The notes under the pieces: model-generated
Seen by the model: only the letters and a program-made list of their open reading frames with translations
The model's database searches: none
Told to the model about the DNA's origin: nothing
From: Brachionus manjavacas
Lineage: Eukaryota; Rotifera; Eurotatoria; Ploima; Brachionidae
Direction: 5' to 3'
Length of the DNA stretch: 64,000 nt
NCBI GenBank assembly: GCA_019054805.1
Contig: JAHQIY010000024.1
Span: forward strand, 310,001-374,000
Shown here: positions 48,283-58,114 of the stretch, piece by piece
Numbering within the stretch: the first letter of the stretch is position 1
Layout: each line of letters starts with the position of its first letter
Translations under genes and position numbers: made by a program

Positions 48283-49439
48283 CTAGATCATTAGCTCTGA
48301 CATGCCAGCTAACCTTTCGAAAACTTTTTTTTTTATTTCAATGTCATTCGAACCAGTACCATCTAATTTTTCATGCCTAAAATCTTTTAGGCAATCGTTT
48401 TTACTAATGATTTTCCGCAATGAGCTTTTAGTCGGCTTTTGTTCCTTAGCTTTTATTTCGGTGAAATAGCAGTCGCTCATTGAAGATAAAAAATCTTTGA
48501 AACGCTTGTCTTCCAGCGGTTTTTTGTGCTCGTTGAGAGATTCTTTGGCACTTTTAGTTACTTGCACCTTTTCTTCAGTCATTTTGAAATAGGGTTCACT
48601 AGTTCTAGGACGTTCACGAAATGAATGCTGATGCTTAAAATCTTGTTGAGAATTTGCTTGAAATGACTCGGTTGATGAACTTGACAATCTATAACCACTT
48701 ACTGACACAGGCCTGATGGCTATTTTTTTTTCCAAGTGTTTTTCTTTTTGTTCTTCACAAAACCTTTGCATTGAATTAAATTTACTCGAAAAATTTCCAC
48801 AAACTTACAACAAAAAACTCACTTTTTATCAGTATTTTGTTTTTTATTGTTTAATTTGATTTGATTTTTGGGTATGGTTTTTTTTTTGGCACCAGTTAAA
48901 CCTTTAAATTCTTGTCTGTTTTGGAAAATTTTTTGCTGATATTCCAAGCTTCTTTTCATTGTGTACCTTTGCTTTGATAGCAGAATCAAATCATTAAAAT
49001 ATGTCCTCTCCAGAGTAATATTCTGTTGCAGAACACCCGGGATGGCTCTACTCATCCCATTCGATATGGTTTCAAATTTTTGCGTGTCATTTTTTGAATT
49101 TTTCGTATTTTTGTAGTCATCATCAGAATAAAAAGGCTGAATTTTGGACACTTGTCTACTTCGGCTTCTGTTGCTGCGAATATTTTTTAAAATTTCCCTT
49201 ATTTTTAGCCTTCGTTCCATTTCGTTTTCACGATTGACTCCATCGGTGAAGGGTAACAGATTATCTAAATAACTATCATCGGTAAATTCATTGAAAACTG
49301 ATAGTTGATTTTGGGCTTGTTTGTCGAAATTGAATGCCCAGCTTTCAACTTCATATGGAAGCCTAGGCCTATTTAGATTCGACTCATTTAGGTTTTTTTT
49401 ACCAGAAAAATGCGCTGTTTTGTTTATGATTGTTGACAT
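48283..49439 (-). CDS. Unknown 372-aa charged protein
   Basis: Two exons, 48823-49439 and 48283-48784, joined in phase 2 across a very short 38-bp GT-AG intron (donor GTGAGT); 1119 nt. Start ATG 49437-49439. The protein is hydrophilic with an RSNRSRSRQ basic cluster. The central helical stretch LERTYFNDLILLSKQRYTMK, continuing RSLEYQQKIF, looks conserved. The second half is Ser/Lys-rich and ends in a helix with IEIKKKVFERLAGMSELMI. No domain recognised and no membrane segment. Role unknown; other alternative acceptors in the region break the frame. Confidence 0.65.
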
Positions 49440-50529
49440 TTTTTAATTCTTTAAAATAGATTTCTTGATTATTTGAATTTGAAGTTAATTTTTTTTAGAA
49501 ATTAAACAATTTTTACATTTTTAAATTAAAAGATTTAAATTTGAAGTGTGTTTTGAAATGTTGTGATTAAATTAAAACATTAGAATTCAAAAAGCAAAGT
49601 TTTATTTTCTGAAATATTTTAAATAAACTCTTTAATTAGTGAAGGCAAGCTTATGCAAAATATTGCTTTATTTAAATGTAAATAACAACTCTTTATTTGA
49701 AAAGCAATCGCTATGAAATTTGCAAAAGTTTTAAAATTTAATTATTCTTTAAGAAAAAATAAACTTCGAGTTGATATTTGTTCATTAAAATTAATTGTGT
49801 ATATAAGCATTTATTGAAAATAAATATAAATTCTTGAATTAAACTCTTTTTAATTATAGTTATTGATAACAGAAAAAAACAGGTAGTATTAAATTCTTTA
49901 GGCAATAATTTATTTGTAAATTTTTTTTTGTGCTGGAATACATCGTTATGATAATATCAAAAATATTATTTTTTACTAAATTATCAATTAAAATCAAATC
50001 ATAGTACATTGAAAATCATTCAAATATGTGTAGGCCATTACTCTTTTATTTTAATATTTCTATTTTATTTTTTTTTCATATTTTTTATTTTTAATTTTTA
50101 TTATTATTTATTTTAATTTTAACTTATATACAGTTTATAATTTTTTTTAATTTGAGGAAGCTTTAGTTCGTCATAGATACATAAATTGTAACTCTTAACA
50201 AAAAATTTAATTTATTAATTTTTTTTTTAATGAAAAAAAAAGCAATATTTAATTTAGTTTTTTAGAAATTTTTCGATCATTTTTAATCAAAATATTTTTA
50301 AATTTTAAACGAAATTTTTCCCAAGTTGATTTACCCTTTAAAAGATTTACCCAATTTTTTGTACAAAATTAATCTAAATAAAAAAATAAATAAATGAGTA
50401 AAAAAGTTTGATTGTAGAACTATTTAAAAATATAAAGAATTAAGTAATATTTAAGTAAAATGGAATATTAGCATATTTCCAGCTTTATTTTCTTTGTGTG
50501 AGAAAAATAACTATCTAATGGATTATTCA
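49440..50529. other. No gene seen
   Basis: AT-rich; contains the upstream region of the preceding minus-strand gene. Nothing supported. Confidence 0.35.
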
Positions 50530-51304
50530 ATCGAGGGGATTATTCAATGTCAAATTCAAAAATTACTCACGTTTTAGAAGAGATTACTGAGGAAAAGGAT
50601 CTGGGGGTGTTTGTAACAAGTGATCTTAAGTGGAACAAGCAGTGCACAGTCACAGCTATGAAAGCGAATAGAACATTGGGTCAAATAAAGAATTGTTTCA
50701 AGAGTCTTGGCCGAGAATCACTGAGACTCCTTTATACTTCACTTGTTAAACCAGACTTAGAGTATGCAGTGAGTATGTGGCGCCCATATTTAAAGGCAGA
50801 TGTAAAGATCATAGAAAGAATTCAAAGAAGAGCAACAAAGCTTGTAGATTCTACCAGAGTGAAACCGTATGAAGAGAGGTTGAAAGACTTAAATCTCATG
50901 AGCCTTGAAAATCGTCGCCTGATAGGTGATTTAATTCAAATGTATAAAATAGTTAATGGTCTAGAAAAAGTATCTCTAATGAATGGTATCAACTACACTA
51001 AAAATAGCACAATAAACCTAAGGAGACCACATGAAAAACGACTTGTCCGTGAAATAAATCGAAGAGGCTCATCATGACATAATTTTTTAACAAATCGTTT
51101 GGCAAAGAATTGGAACAGTTTGACAAAAAATGCGATTAATGCGACAGTTTCAAAGCAACTATTGACAAAGAAGTTTTTGGATTAGTGAGAAGCAAAGACT
51201 GCCAAAGCCTTACACTAGATAAGGCTAAACGCCTCAGTGCGTTGGTATAGATAGAAATATCTATACTGTAGTTTAACTACTACTACTACTACTACTACTA
51301 CTAA
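50530..51304 (+). pseudogene. CR1-like LINE 3' end with three 3' hairpins and (CTA)n tail
   Basis: A 176-codon frame from 50547 reads EEITEEKDLGVFVTSDLKWN, SLVKPDLEYAVSMWRPYLKA and RIQRRATKLVDSTRVKPYEE. It reaches an in-frame TGA at 51075-51077, where relatives have coding sequence; after it the tail (HNFLTNRLAKNWNSL, then a shift to EVFGLVRSKDCQSL) continues. The 3' end has AGCCTTA/TAAGGCT (51206-51226), AACGC/GCGTT (51228-51243) and GTATAGATA-GAAA-TATCTATAC (51245-51266), then (CTA)n to 51303. 5' truncated. Confidence 0.8.
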
Positions 51305-51400
51305 TTATTGAATTTCTCTATTGTCTTCCACTAAAGTATACAAAACGATGAAAATCTAATCTAAAAGATAATTTAGGCATGGTTTAATATTAGACTATTA

Positions 51401-51953
51401 ATGGATTATCTTTTTCCTTCAAAATATTCAAAAAAGCACTTTGAAAAAAAGATTGTTAAATTTTTAAAAATTGTTAAGTTATTTCCAGAAAAAGTTAGTT
51501 TAGAGAAATTTTATTCCTCTAATTTTTCTTTATTTATAATAATTTTTGGCAAGCTAATATTTATTTTAGTAGTAAATTTAATGAAGCTAGTGAGCAAAAA
51601 TCAAATAAAAAAGTTTAGAAATGGTAAATTATTTGTTTTGGAACAATAAAAAATAATCTCATTATCAAAAGTAAGAACAAAAAAATTCAAACTTACGTAA
51701 AAAAAAGTTATTTATTTTTTTAGGTCTGGTCCTTTTATTAGGAGCATTTTTAGTAATGAATTTAATTTTTTTATATTTATATTTTATAGTTTTTAATACC
51801 AAACAAGTAATTGTCAGCAATTCAGATTTTTTGTTTGTTACGTGCGGAATGAGCACAACAGGGAGACATTTTTTGAAAAAAAGCGAATTTGATTTGCCTT
51901 GTGTGGATTCGGATTCCTCTAATTTATTATCAGATTCTATTAAAGAAAATTAA
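51401..51953 (+). CDS. Unknown 150-aa protein with two membrane spans
   Basis: Two exons, 51401-51623 and 51724-51953, joined in phase 1 across a 100-bp GT-AG intron; 453 nt. Start ATG 51401. The N-terminal 40 residues are basic, followed by a hydrophobic span (FSLFIIIFGKLIFILVVNLM), a short basic loop (KNQIKKFRNG) and a second span (LVLLLGAFLVMNLIFLYLYF). The C-terminal 50 residues include VTCGMSTTGRH and an acidic Ser-rich end. A hairpin membrane topology is inferred. No family recognised. Confidence 0.6.
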
Positions 51954-52589
51954 AATTTTATTTGATTTTTATTCCAGATATCTTATATTTTTGTTTTTTA
52001 AAATACTAAACATAAAATACTCAATATGATCAATAAATTAATTGTATAAAAAGAAATTTTTTTTTGATTTTTTTTAAATAAAATTTCGAAATATTTTTAT
52101 TTTTAATTTCAAAAATTTTTAGAAAACATTAACCAATTTTTAGGTCTAATTTTCGAATTAAAAAAATGAATTTTTCTCGTCAAATTTTCATCAAAATTCT
52201 TCTGTCTCTTTTTGAATTAGATTCAATGTTTAAATTATAATCTGAAATCTGTTGCTCACACTGAAATAATCTGCCGATTGAGTGAGTGATATCAACTTCG
52301 AATTCTTTAAAAAATGCTTAAAAACCAACTTTTTTTGGTGTGATGGTAAAACTTGTAACAGTAAATAGTTGATTTACTGTTACATTTAAAATTAAAACAA
52401 AAAAAATCTTGCTGTCGTTTTTTCCAGTAATTTACTAATTTATCCTTTTTTTGTACTTTATTTATAAAAATATTATGTTTACTTTAATCATTTAAAAGTT
52501 TCATTTTGTTCTTATCTAAAGGCGGAAGGAGTTTTATTACTCAGAGCCATTTAAAATTTAAATTAAACTAGAAAAAAAAATTTCTTGTT
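51954..52589. other. No gene; contains a perfect hairpin
   Basis: AT-rich. TGTAACAGTAAAT at 52354-52366 and its exact inverse at 52372-52384 surround AGTTG, a 13-bp stem with a 5-base loop. Otherwise nothing supported. Confidence 0.4.
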
Positions 52590-52980
52590 TGACTTGAATA
52601 AATCATCAATTTTCTTTTTAAAGCTGTTCTTGATGTTTACTGAAATTATACCAGCTGATAATCGGTTCCAAGTATCTACCACTCTAATCGATAAAAAGAG
52701 TTCTCTCTGACTGATCTTTGTGATTTGTTCCGCTAATCTTCACGTAAACCTTTAGCAGGGCCTTCAACTGAAAGTGAATTCGCGTTATTCTAGTCAATAA
52801 TGCTCAATCCTTTTGAAAATTTTATGTACTCGATCAAGTCGGCTCTCTCTCTTCACTCTTGAAGGGTAGATAAATTGTCTCTTTTTTTGCTATGAGGTAA
52901 CCGAGCTGCTTTTGAATATTCTAAATTCGGTTTTACAAATGCAGCATAAACCAATCTAAACAATTTTAAAGATAAGAACT
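52590..52980 (-). pseudogene. CR1-like LINE C-terminal remnant
   Basis: The minus strand reads AAFVKPNLEYSKAARLPHSK, then ERADLIEYIKFSKGLSII, VEGPAKGLRED and a tail with WNRLSAGIISVNIKNS. This matches the LEYA...GDLI...WNxLP region of CR1-type LINEs. Stops after TLQE and elsewhere show decay. Confidence 0.65.
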
Positions 52981-53439
52981 TGAAAGTCTTAAGCTATAAA
53001 CAAAATTTGAACTGGGAGCAAATTTTTTTTATATCTTTAGACAAACTCTGGATTTCTTTGCGATCATAGAACAAAATTCTTTGAATTTTCGGGGGAAAAT
53101 TTGAAAAAAATTGTTCCCAGCCATGAAGCAATGCGTGCATGGCATTTGTGCCTCAGTTATATAGTTATCACCGCTAAATAAAAATTTTTGTTAAAATTTT
53201 GTTAAAATTTTGCTACCTGACATAATTTGTTAGGAGAAAATAAATTTTTGTATCCCATAAAATATATGCCCTTAGAAATGGTGAAAAAAGGAAACTTAAA
53301 AAAAAAAGCAAAATTAAAATAAATAATTAAATCTTAAATAAAATACTAATGAATTTTAGCAACTAAAATACTATTTTTTATTAATAAAAATAAATTCATT
53401 ACAATGATAAATGAAAAAAATAAAAAAAATCGAAAAAAT
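52981..53439. other. No gene seen
   Basis: AT-rich downstream region of the DUSP-like gene; nothing supported. Confidence 0.3.
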
Positions 53440-54065
53440 CTAAAATTGAACTCTTTGTTGATAGGAATCTGGAATTGGCTGGTCAATAAACATGTCTAAA
53501 TCTTTTCCTAAAAATTCAGTTTCGCGGCTCCATTTTAAATCTCTATGATTCAAATTATTAAAAGAATTTTTAACTTGATCATAATATTGAAATATAAGCT
53601 CTTCAAATTCTTTGTTTTCCAAAGAAGATGGTCTAATGCATCTGTAATAGTCAATGGCAAAATCAGGCCTACATTGCCACAATTTGACAATGTAGCAAAG
53701 AGCTAACGCAGCTGCTCTTTCCTCACCTTTCACACAATGGATCAAAACACCCTTTTAAAATTTTTATCTCTTTAGTCTCGATAATTATTTAGTCTTACTT
53801 CGCCTCGTCTCTTGGCATCTTCCATCAGATAAACAAAATGTGAACAATCATTCAAACTCAAACTTCCACTTGAGAAGCGTACCACTTTCATGAAAGGATT
53901 GGTATGAAAAGGAACTTTTTGCTGGTCATCAAATGAAACGACTGTTTCGATTTTGTTTAGTTTTAAATAATTTAAATGAGAATGGTGAAAAGGAAGAGCT
54001 GATACCGCAAGAACTTTATCTACTATCCATGTAAAATATGGTGGCATTGCGTATTGGGTGCTCAT
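53440..54065 (-). CDS. DUSP23-like dual-specificity phosphatase
   Basis: Two exons, 53799-54065 and 53440-53751, joined across a 47-bp intron in phase 0; 579 nt, 192 aa. Start ATG 54063-54065; the longer frame upstream begins with TTG. The N-terminus (FTWIVDKVLAVSALPFHHSH) matches the FxWVxxxxLAGxAxP start of DUSP23/VHZ. It is followed by a beta strand ETVVSF and the P-loop IHCVKGEERAAALALCYIV, a CX5R motif. The end (YYRCIRPSSLENKEFEELIFQYYDQ) fits RPGSIExxEQxxxVxxFY. Two oddities: the residue after the P-loop Arg is Ala rather than Ser/Thr, and where DUSP23 has its general-acid Asp (IPD) this has FSSGSLS. Activity may therefore be weak or lost. An extra 45-residue acidic tail follows the domain. 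Confidence 0.85.
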
Positions 54066-54314
54066 TTTTGATTTATATTTAATTTTTAAAAGGTAAATAG
54101 ATTCCAATATTTGAAAAAAAAGTGAGTATTAATTAGGCTTAGATTCACTGAATGTAACTAATGGAAACAGCTTTTTTAATTTCTGGTGTATAATTTGTTT
54201 CCCATGCAACATGTAGAAACAAAATTACCTAAAAACTTCAAAAGGCTCTAATTAATTTACATTTGATTAAAAAAAGTCTAGTAAAAAAATAAATTTTTTT
54301 ATTTAATTTAATTT

Positions 54315-54917
54315 TTAAAAACGGTACATGTTCAAGCTCTTTAGAATGCTGTGCGAAATATTTTCGTCATTTTTCTCCTTTAAATCTTCATTATTTTCAG
54401 CTGGTTTATCATCGTTCCAATTTGTTAATTTATTTTGAATAGGTGTTCTCTGAAAATGATCAATTTCCCTTGTAACTTCTCGAAAAAAGTCACGATTTTT
54501 TTTCTCACTTATTTCTTCAATTTTCTCATGACTTAGAGAGGAAAATTCATTTTTATTTGCATTGTTTGGGTCCATTTCATCTATTTCATCACCTAAAGAA
54601 TAATTGACAAGATTGAATTCGTCACTTCCACCAGAAGCTCTTAATTTATTCAACTGGTTTATTTTTTTTTCAAATTCCATTTCTTCGGGAGTTTTTTTAC
54701 GCGATTCTATTAACTTAATTTCGGGCACTATTTCGTTTGATCTATACAACCTCTTGGAATCGGAATGGCTTTTGACCATTTTTTCTTTGATTAAGCTTTG
54801 GTTTGAATTTTGACTTGTCGATTGAATGCTGGGGCTACTTGCTGTGCTCTGACTTTGAGTTCGACGAGCCATTTTGCGTTTTTTTAACAGAGCATTTGAG
54901 TTGTCAGACAAAGTCAT
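54315..54917 (-). CDS. Unknown 200-aa charged, probably nuclear protein
   Basis: Single-exon frame, ATG at 54915-54917 (a TTG six codons upstream opens the frame). It begins with a Lys/Arg cluster (LLKKRKMARR) that resembles a nuclear localisation signal, then a Ser/Gln/Thr-rich stretch. A helical KKTPEEMEFEKKINQLNKLR segment follows, and then an acidic region (GDEIDEMDPN). The C-terminus has HSILKSLNMYRF. It lies 250 bp upstream of the phosphatase on the same strand. No family recognised. Confidence 0.55.
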   Translation of the reverse strand: MTLSDNSNALLKKRKMARRTQSQSTASSPSIQSTSQNSNQSLIKEKMVKSHSDSKRLYRSNEIVPEIKLIESRKKTPEEMEFEKKINQLNKLRASGGSDEFNLVNYSLGDEIDEMDPNNANKNEFSSLSHEKIEEISEKKNRDFFREVTREIDHFQRTPIQNKLTNWNDDKPAENNEDLKEKNDENISHSILKSLNMYRF

Positions 54918-56179
54918 TTTGGTTTTCTTTGACAAAAAAAGTAATTGGATTTATGAAGCGAAATAAAAACAAAAACGGCGAATTTATTAAGAAACTAAAG
55001 TCAACACTTGAAATTCTTGAAAATTCAAAGCATCCTGTACTAATCAATATTTGAGGGATAAATTTTAATTTTAAGAAGTTGTGCAATAGTATAATTTTTA
55101 AATAAATTTCAATAGTCAGTTGCTAAGATATAGCTCTTTTTTTGGACAAAAATCGATTTTTATTATTTAGAAAAACTAGATCTAATTCTAAATATTTACA
55201 AATTTTGTGTATGAAATTAATAATTTGCGACTAATAAAATAATTGAGAGAAAGTTTTTCCAAGGTTCACACGCAACAAAACTTCAGCACTATCTGAATTA
55301 CCAAAATTAGACTTTAAAATATTAATCTGCGTACTTGAAAACATATAAAAGATTGGTTTTTAGGTGAAAAGTCTTTAGGTCCAAAATTTTTTTGTGTCCC
55401 ACCCTCTCGAAGATTAAAAAAAATATTTTGCTTATCTTCGAGCTAAAATATCTCATTTTTTAACAGACATATCTTGATAATTTTATAATTTTAATTTTAT
55501 TTTTTTTTAATTTTTAAATTGAATTTACATCGCCAGAATTGGCGCTAATTTAATAAATAAATAAATAAAAAAATAACTTAAAATGTACATATTCTGAAAG
55601 CTCATTGTCTCATCTACAAAATGGTGTACTCATTTAGTTTATCAATTTACCAATGTTTTGGCAACAAAAAAATAATTTCATTCAATTCTTTTTGGCTTTA
55701 AATTCAAAAAATAAAAAGAAGTTATATAATAGTAGAAGGCAAAGTGAAAATTGAAGCTGTTTCAAAGATGAATGACATGAATAGCGCTGTTCTTGACGCC
55801 TTCCGCTCAAAAAGTCACAAAAGACGCACGAGGAGTTTAATTCACGTTACTCTCTTAATCATAATCGTATAAAAGTCGAGCAAGTCTTTTTCAAATAAAG
55901 GTTAGTAGTTACACACTGGAATTGTTTTCATTTATCTTTTATAAGAATTTTAGGCTCAAAAATGTCCGGATATTGTTCTTCTTAATTAAATAAAAGTTAA
56001 TCCAAGGGATTTAATTTTTTATTTTAATTTTTAATAATAAAATAAAAAATTAATGGTGATGATGGGCTCAGACTCTCTACATGTCAGGTGTCGCAGCAAG
56101 AACTACTACTACCACGTGGATTTAGAAATCCCTATCTTTTTTCATGCAATTTAATTATTACCAAAAAATTCTCTATTTC
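54918..56179. other. No firm gene
   Basis: Mostly AT-rich. At 55768-55872 a short plus-strand frame (MNDMNSAVLDAFRSKSHKRR) sits in less AT-rich DNA with GTATAAAAG just after it. It is probably a repeat remnant. Confidence 0.3.
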
Positions 56180-56760
56180 AAATTGTTTATATTTACAAAA
56201 TATGGATTTTTTTAAGTTTTCCTCTTTTTGGTATCTGTTTTTTTTTCTCATTCTAATTACATTCCATCACAGTCTTTTTTTATTAATAAACTGACATAAT
56301 TGCTCTGAATTTGTTCTTGTGTATAGGTCAGCATTTGACAATGTCTCATGCATGACTTAGTCAATAACTATTAGGAATAGTGTCGGAGAGAGAACGAATC
56401 CTTGTCTATTTCTTTAGGGTTAGGCACTTCTGTGTCAATATCGAGGTCAGTGCAAGCTGGTTCAGGCTGTAAAGACTCTTTAGGTTCTGGTCTATTTAGA
56501 ACATTTATTAAGTGCTCAAACCATCTTTGTCTTTGCTCTCTTTCAGTTGTTAGGACACTACCTTCTTTGTCTTTCACTGATTTTGTTCTTTTTTGTGAGG
56601 AGCCACATATAGCAATAGTGATCATGTGTAGCATATATAGGTCCCCTTTTGAGTTGGCTCCATCTGCTTCACTGGCACATGGTTTATATAGTTTCTCTTA
56701 TAACGTCTAGCTCCTTTCTTCACAAGCCTGTTATTTATTTCATTTAATTTCTCGCGAATT
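56180..56760 (-). pseudogene. RTE-like LINE with internal deletions
   Basis: The minus strand from about 56634 reads SVKDKEGSVLTTEREQRQRW, then FEHLINVLNRPEPKESLQPE and TDLDIDTEVPNPKEI, the linker before RT in RTE LINEs. It then jumps to QGFVLSPTLFLIVID (RT motif B') and after about ten codons to LSNADLYT, the tail that in the 43230-43797 copy follows WPEK. The catalytic YADD segment and thumb are thus deleted. The 3' untranslated part (56180-56330) matches 43260-43380. Confidence 0.75.
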
Positions 56761-58114
56761 CGAATCGAGACATTTAATGGAAATTATCCACGAAAATTTT
56801 TATTAAATTTTTCCAGTAATTTTTAGGTTAAAAGTGAAATTAATCGTTTAAAATTGTTTTTTGACATTGATTTATTTTTAATTTTAAGTTGTTAACAAAC
56901 TATTAATTTTGAAAAAATAAAATTTGCAAATAAATTGTTTTACTTATTAATTACAACAAAAAAAGCTTGAAAAATCCACGGGCTCTCTAGTGTCAATTAC
57001 TTTTTTTTAGGATTAAAATAATTTTTTTGATCAAATTGTCAGAATTGAAAAAAATATAAAAAAATTTTTTTTTTAAATTTTGATAATGAATCTAATCTTT
57101 TGAGCATATTTCCATCAAGTGCTCCTTCTGAACAAATAAAAGCTTTTTAAATCTCGAACTAGTGGGAAAAGAAATTCATTTAAGATATTCTAAGCCTCTT
57201 AATTGATCAGCTAATGAAATTGATTTAGTTCTACTAATGAATGTGTAAGATATTATTTAACACTCTTAGTGCCAATGTTTTTAATTCTTTTATTATTTTT
57301 AATTTTGAATATAAAAGAAGCAAAAATTTTAAAAAAAATTATTTATTTTGATAAATTGTCAAGAAAATTTAATTTTTTATTTTTATGACTTCTATTAGGT
57401 GAACAATTTTAAAAACCTGTTGAATAAAACCAGTAAAAAATCTTTTCCTAATTTTTGGCTGTTCTGCATTTTTTAAATGGAATCCAAATTAATTCAACTC
57501 ATTTTAAGAATATTGAATAAAAATACAAATTTCCATCGCCTTAATTTACATCATCTTCAAGAATACAAAATATATTATGCGTCAAAAATGTCATCGTCGT
57601 CAATCTAAGCAATAAACTTTTTTTTACATAAAAAACTTTGTTTTATTTTTTCAATTTGCCTTTTTTTATCATTTATCAAGTGAATAAATTTTTCAAAAAA
57701 AAAAACAAACATTGGCACAGTAATGCAAAATATTCAAAAATGACACCTTGGTAATTTTACTGTTAAGACAGTGCTAAGATTGTTTTTTGGGTGGTTTTTC
57801 AATTCAATCTTAATTTATCAAAACATTGCCTCTTAAAACACGTTTATTTGCAGTATAATATTATTTGAGTTCAAATTTTCCAAAATCTACTTGAAAAAAT
57901 TAAGCTAACAAGAAAGTAAAAAAATTAACATTTGAAATTTTATTTATAATTTTAAAATACTGTTTGTTTTGCGCTTTCTTAATTTTTAACAAAAAAATTT
58001 AAATCATTTTACATTTTATTAAATTAAAAATTAAAACAAAATAAGAAATAAGAAATAGATTCATTCATTATCAAAATAATACGGTATTCTCAAAATTTTG
58101 TCTTCTCAAACTAA
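56761..58114. other. No gene seen
   Basis: AT-rich. A minus-strand acceptor at about 57605 followed by IDDDDIFDA and a stop was noted, but it is too short to support. Confidence 0.3.

Noticed and set aside
54803..55054. Plus-strand frame overlapping the start of the 54315-54917 gene
   Set aside because: Largely antisense to that gene, and the remainder has no features.
57560..57610. Very short minus-strand terminal exon (IDDDDIFDA)
   Set aside because: Nine codons cannot be supported without transcripts.
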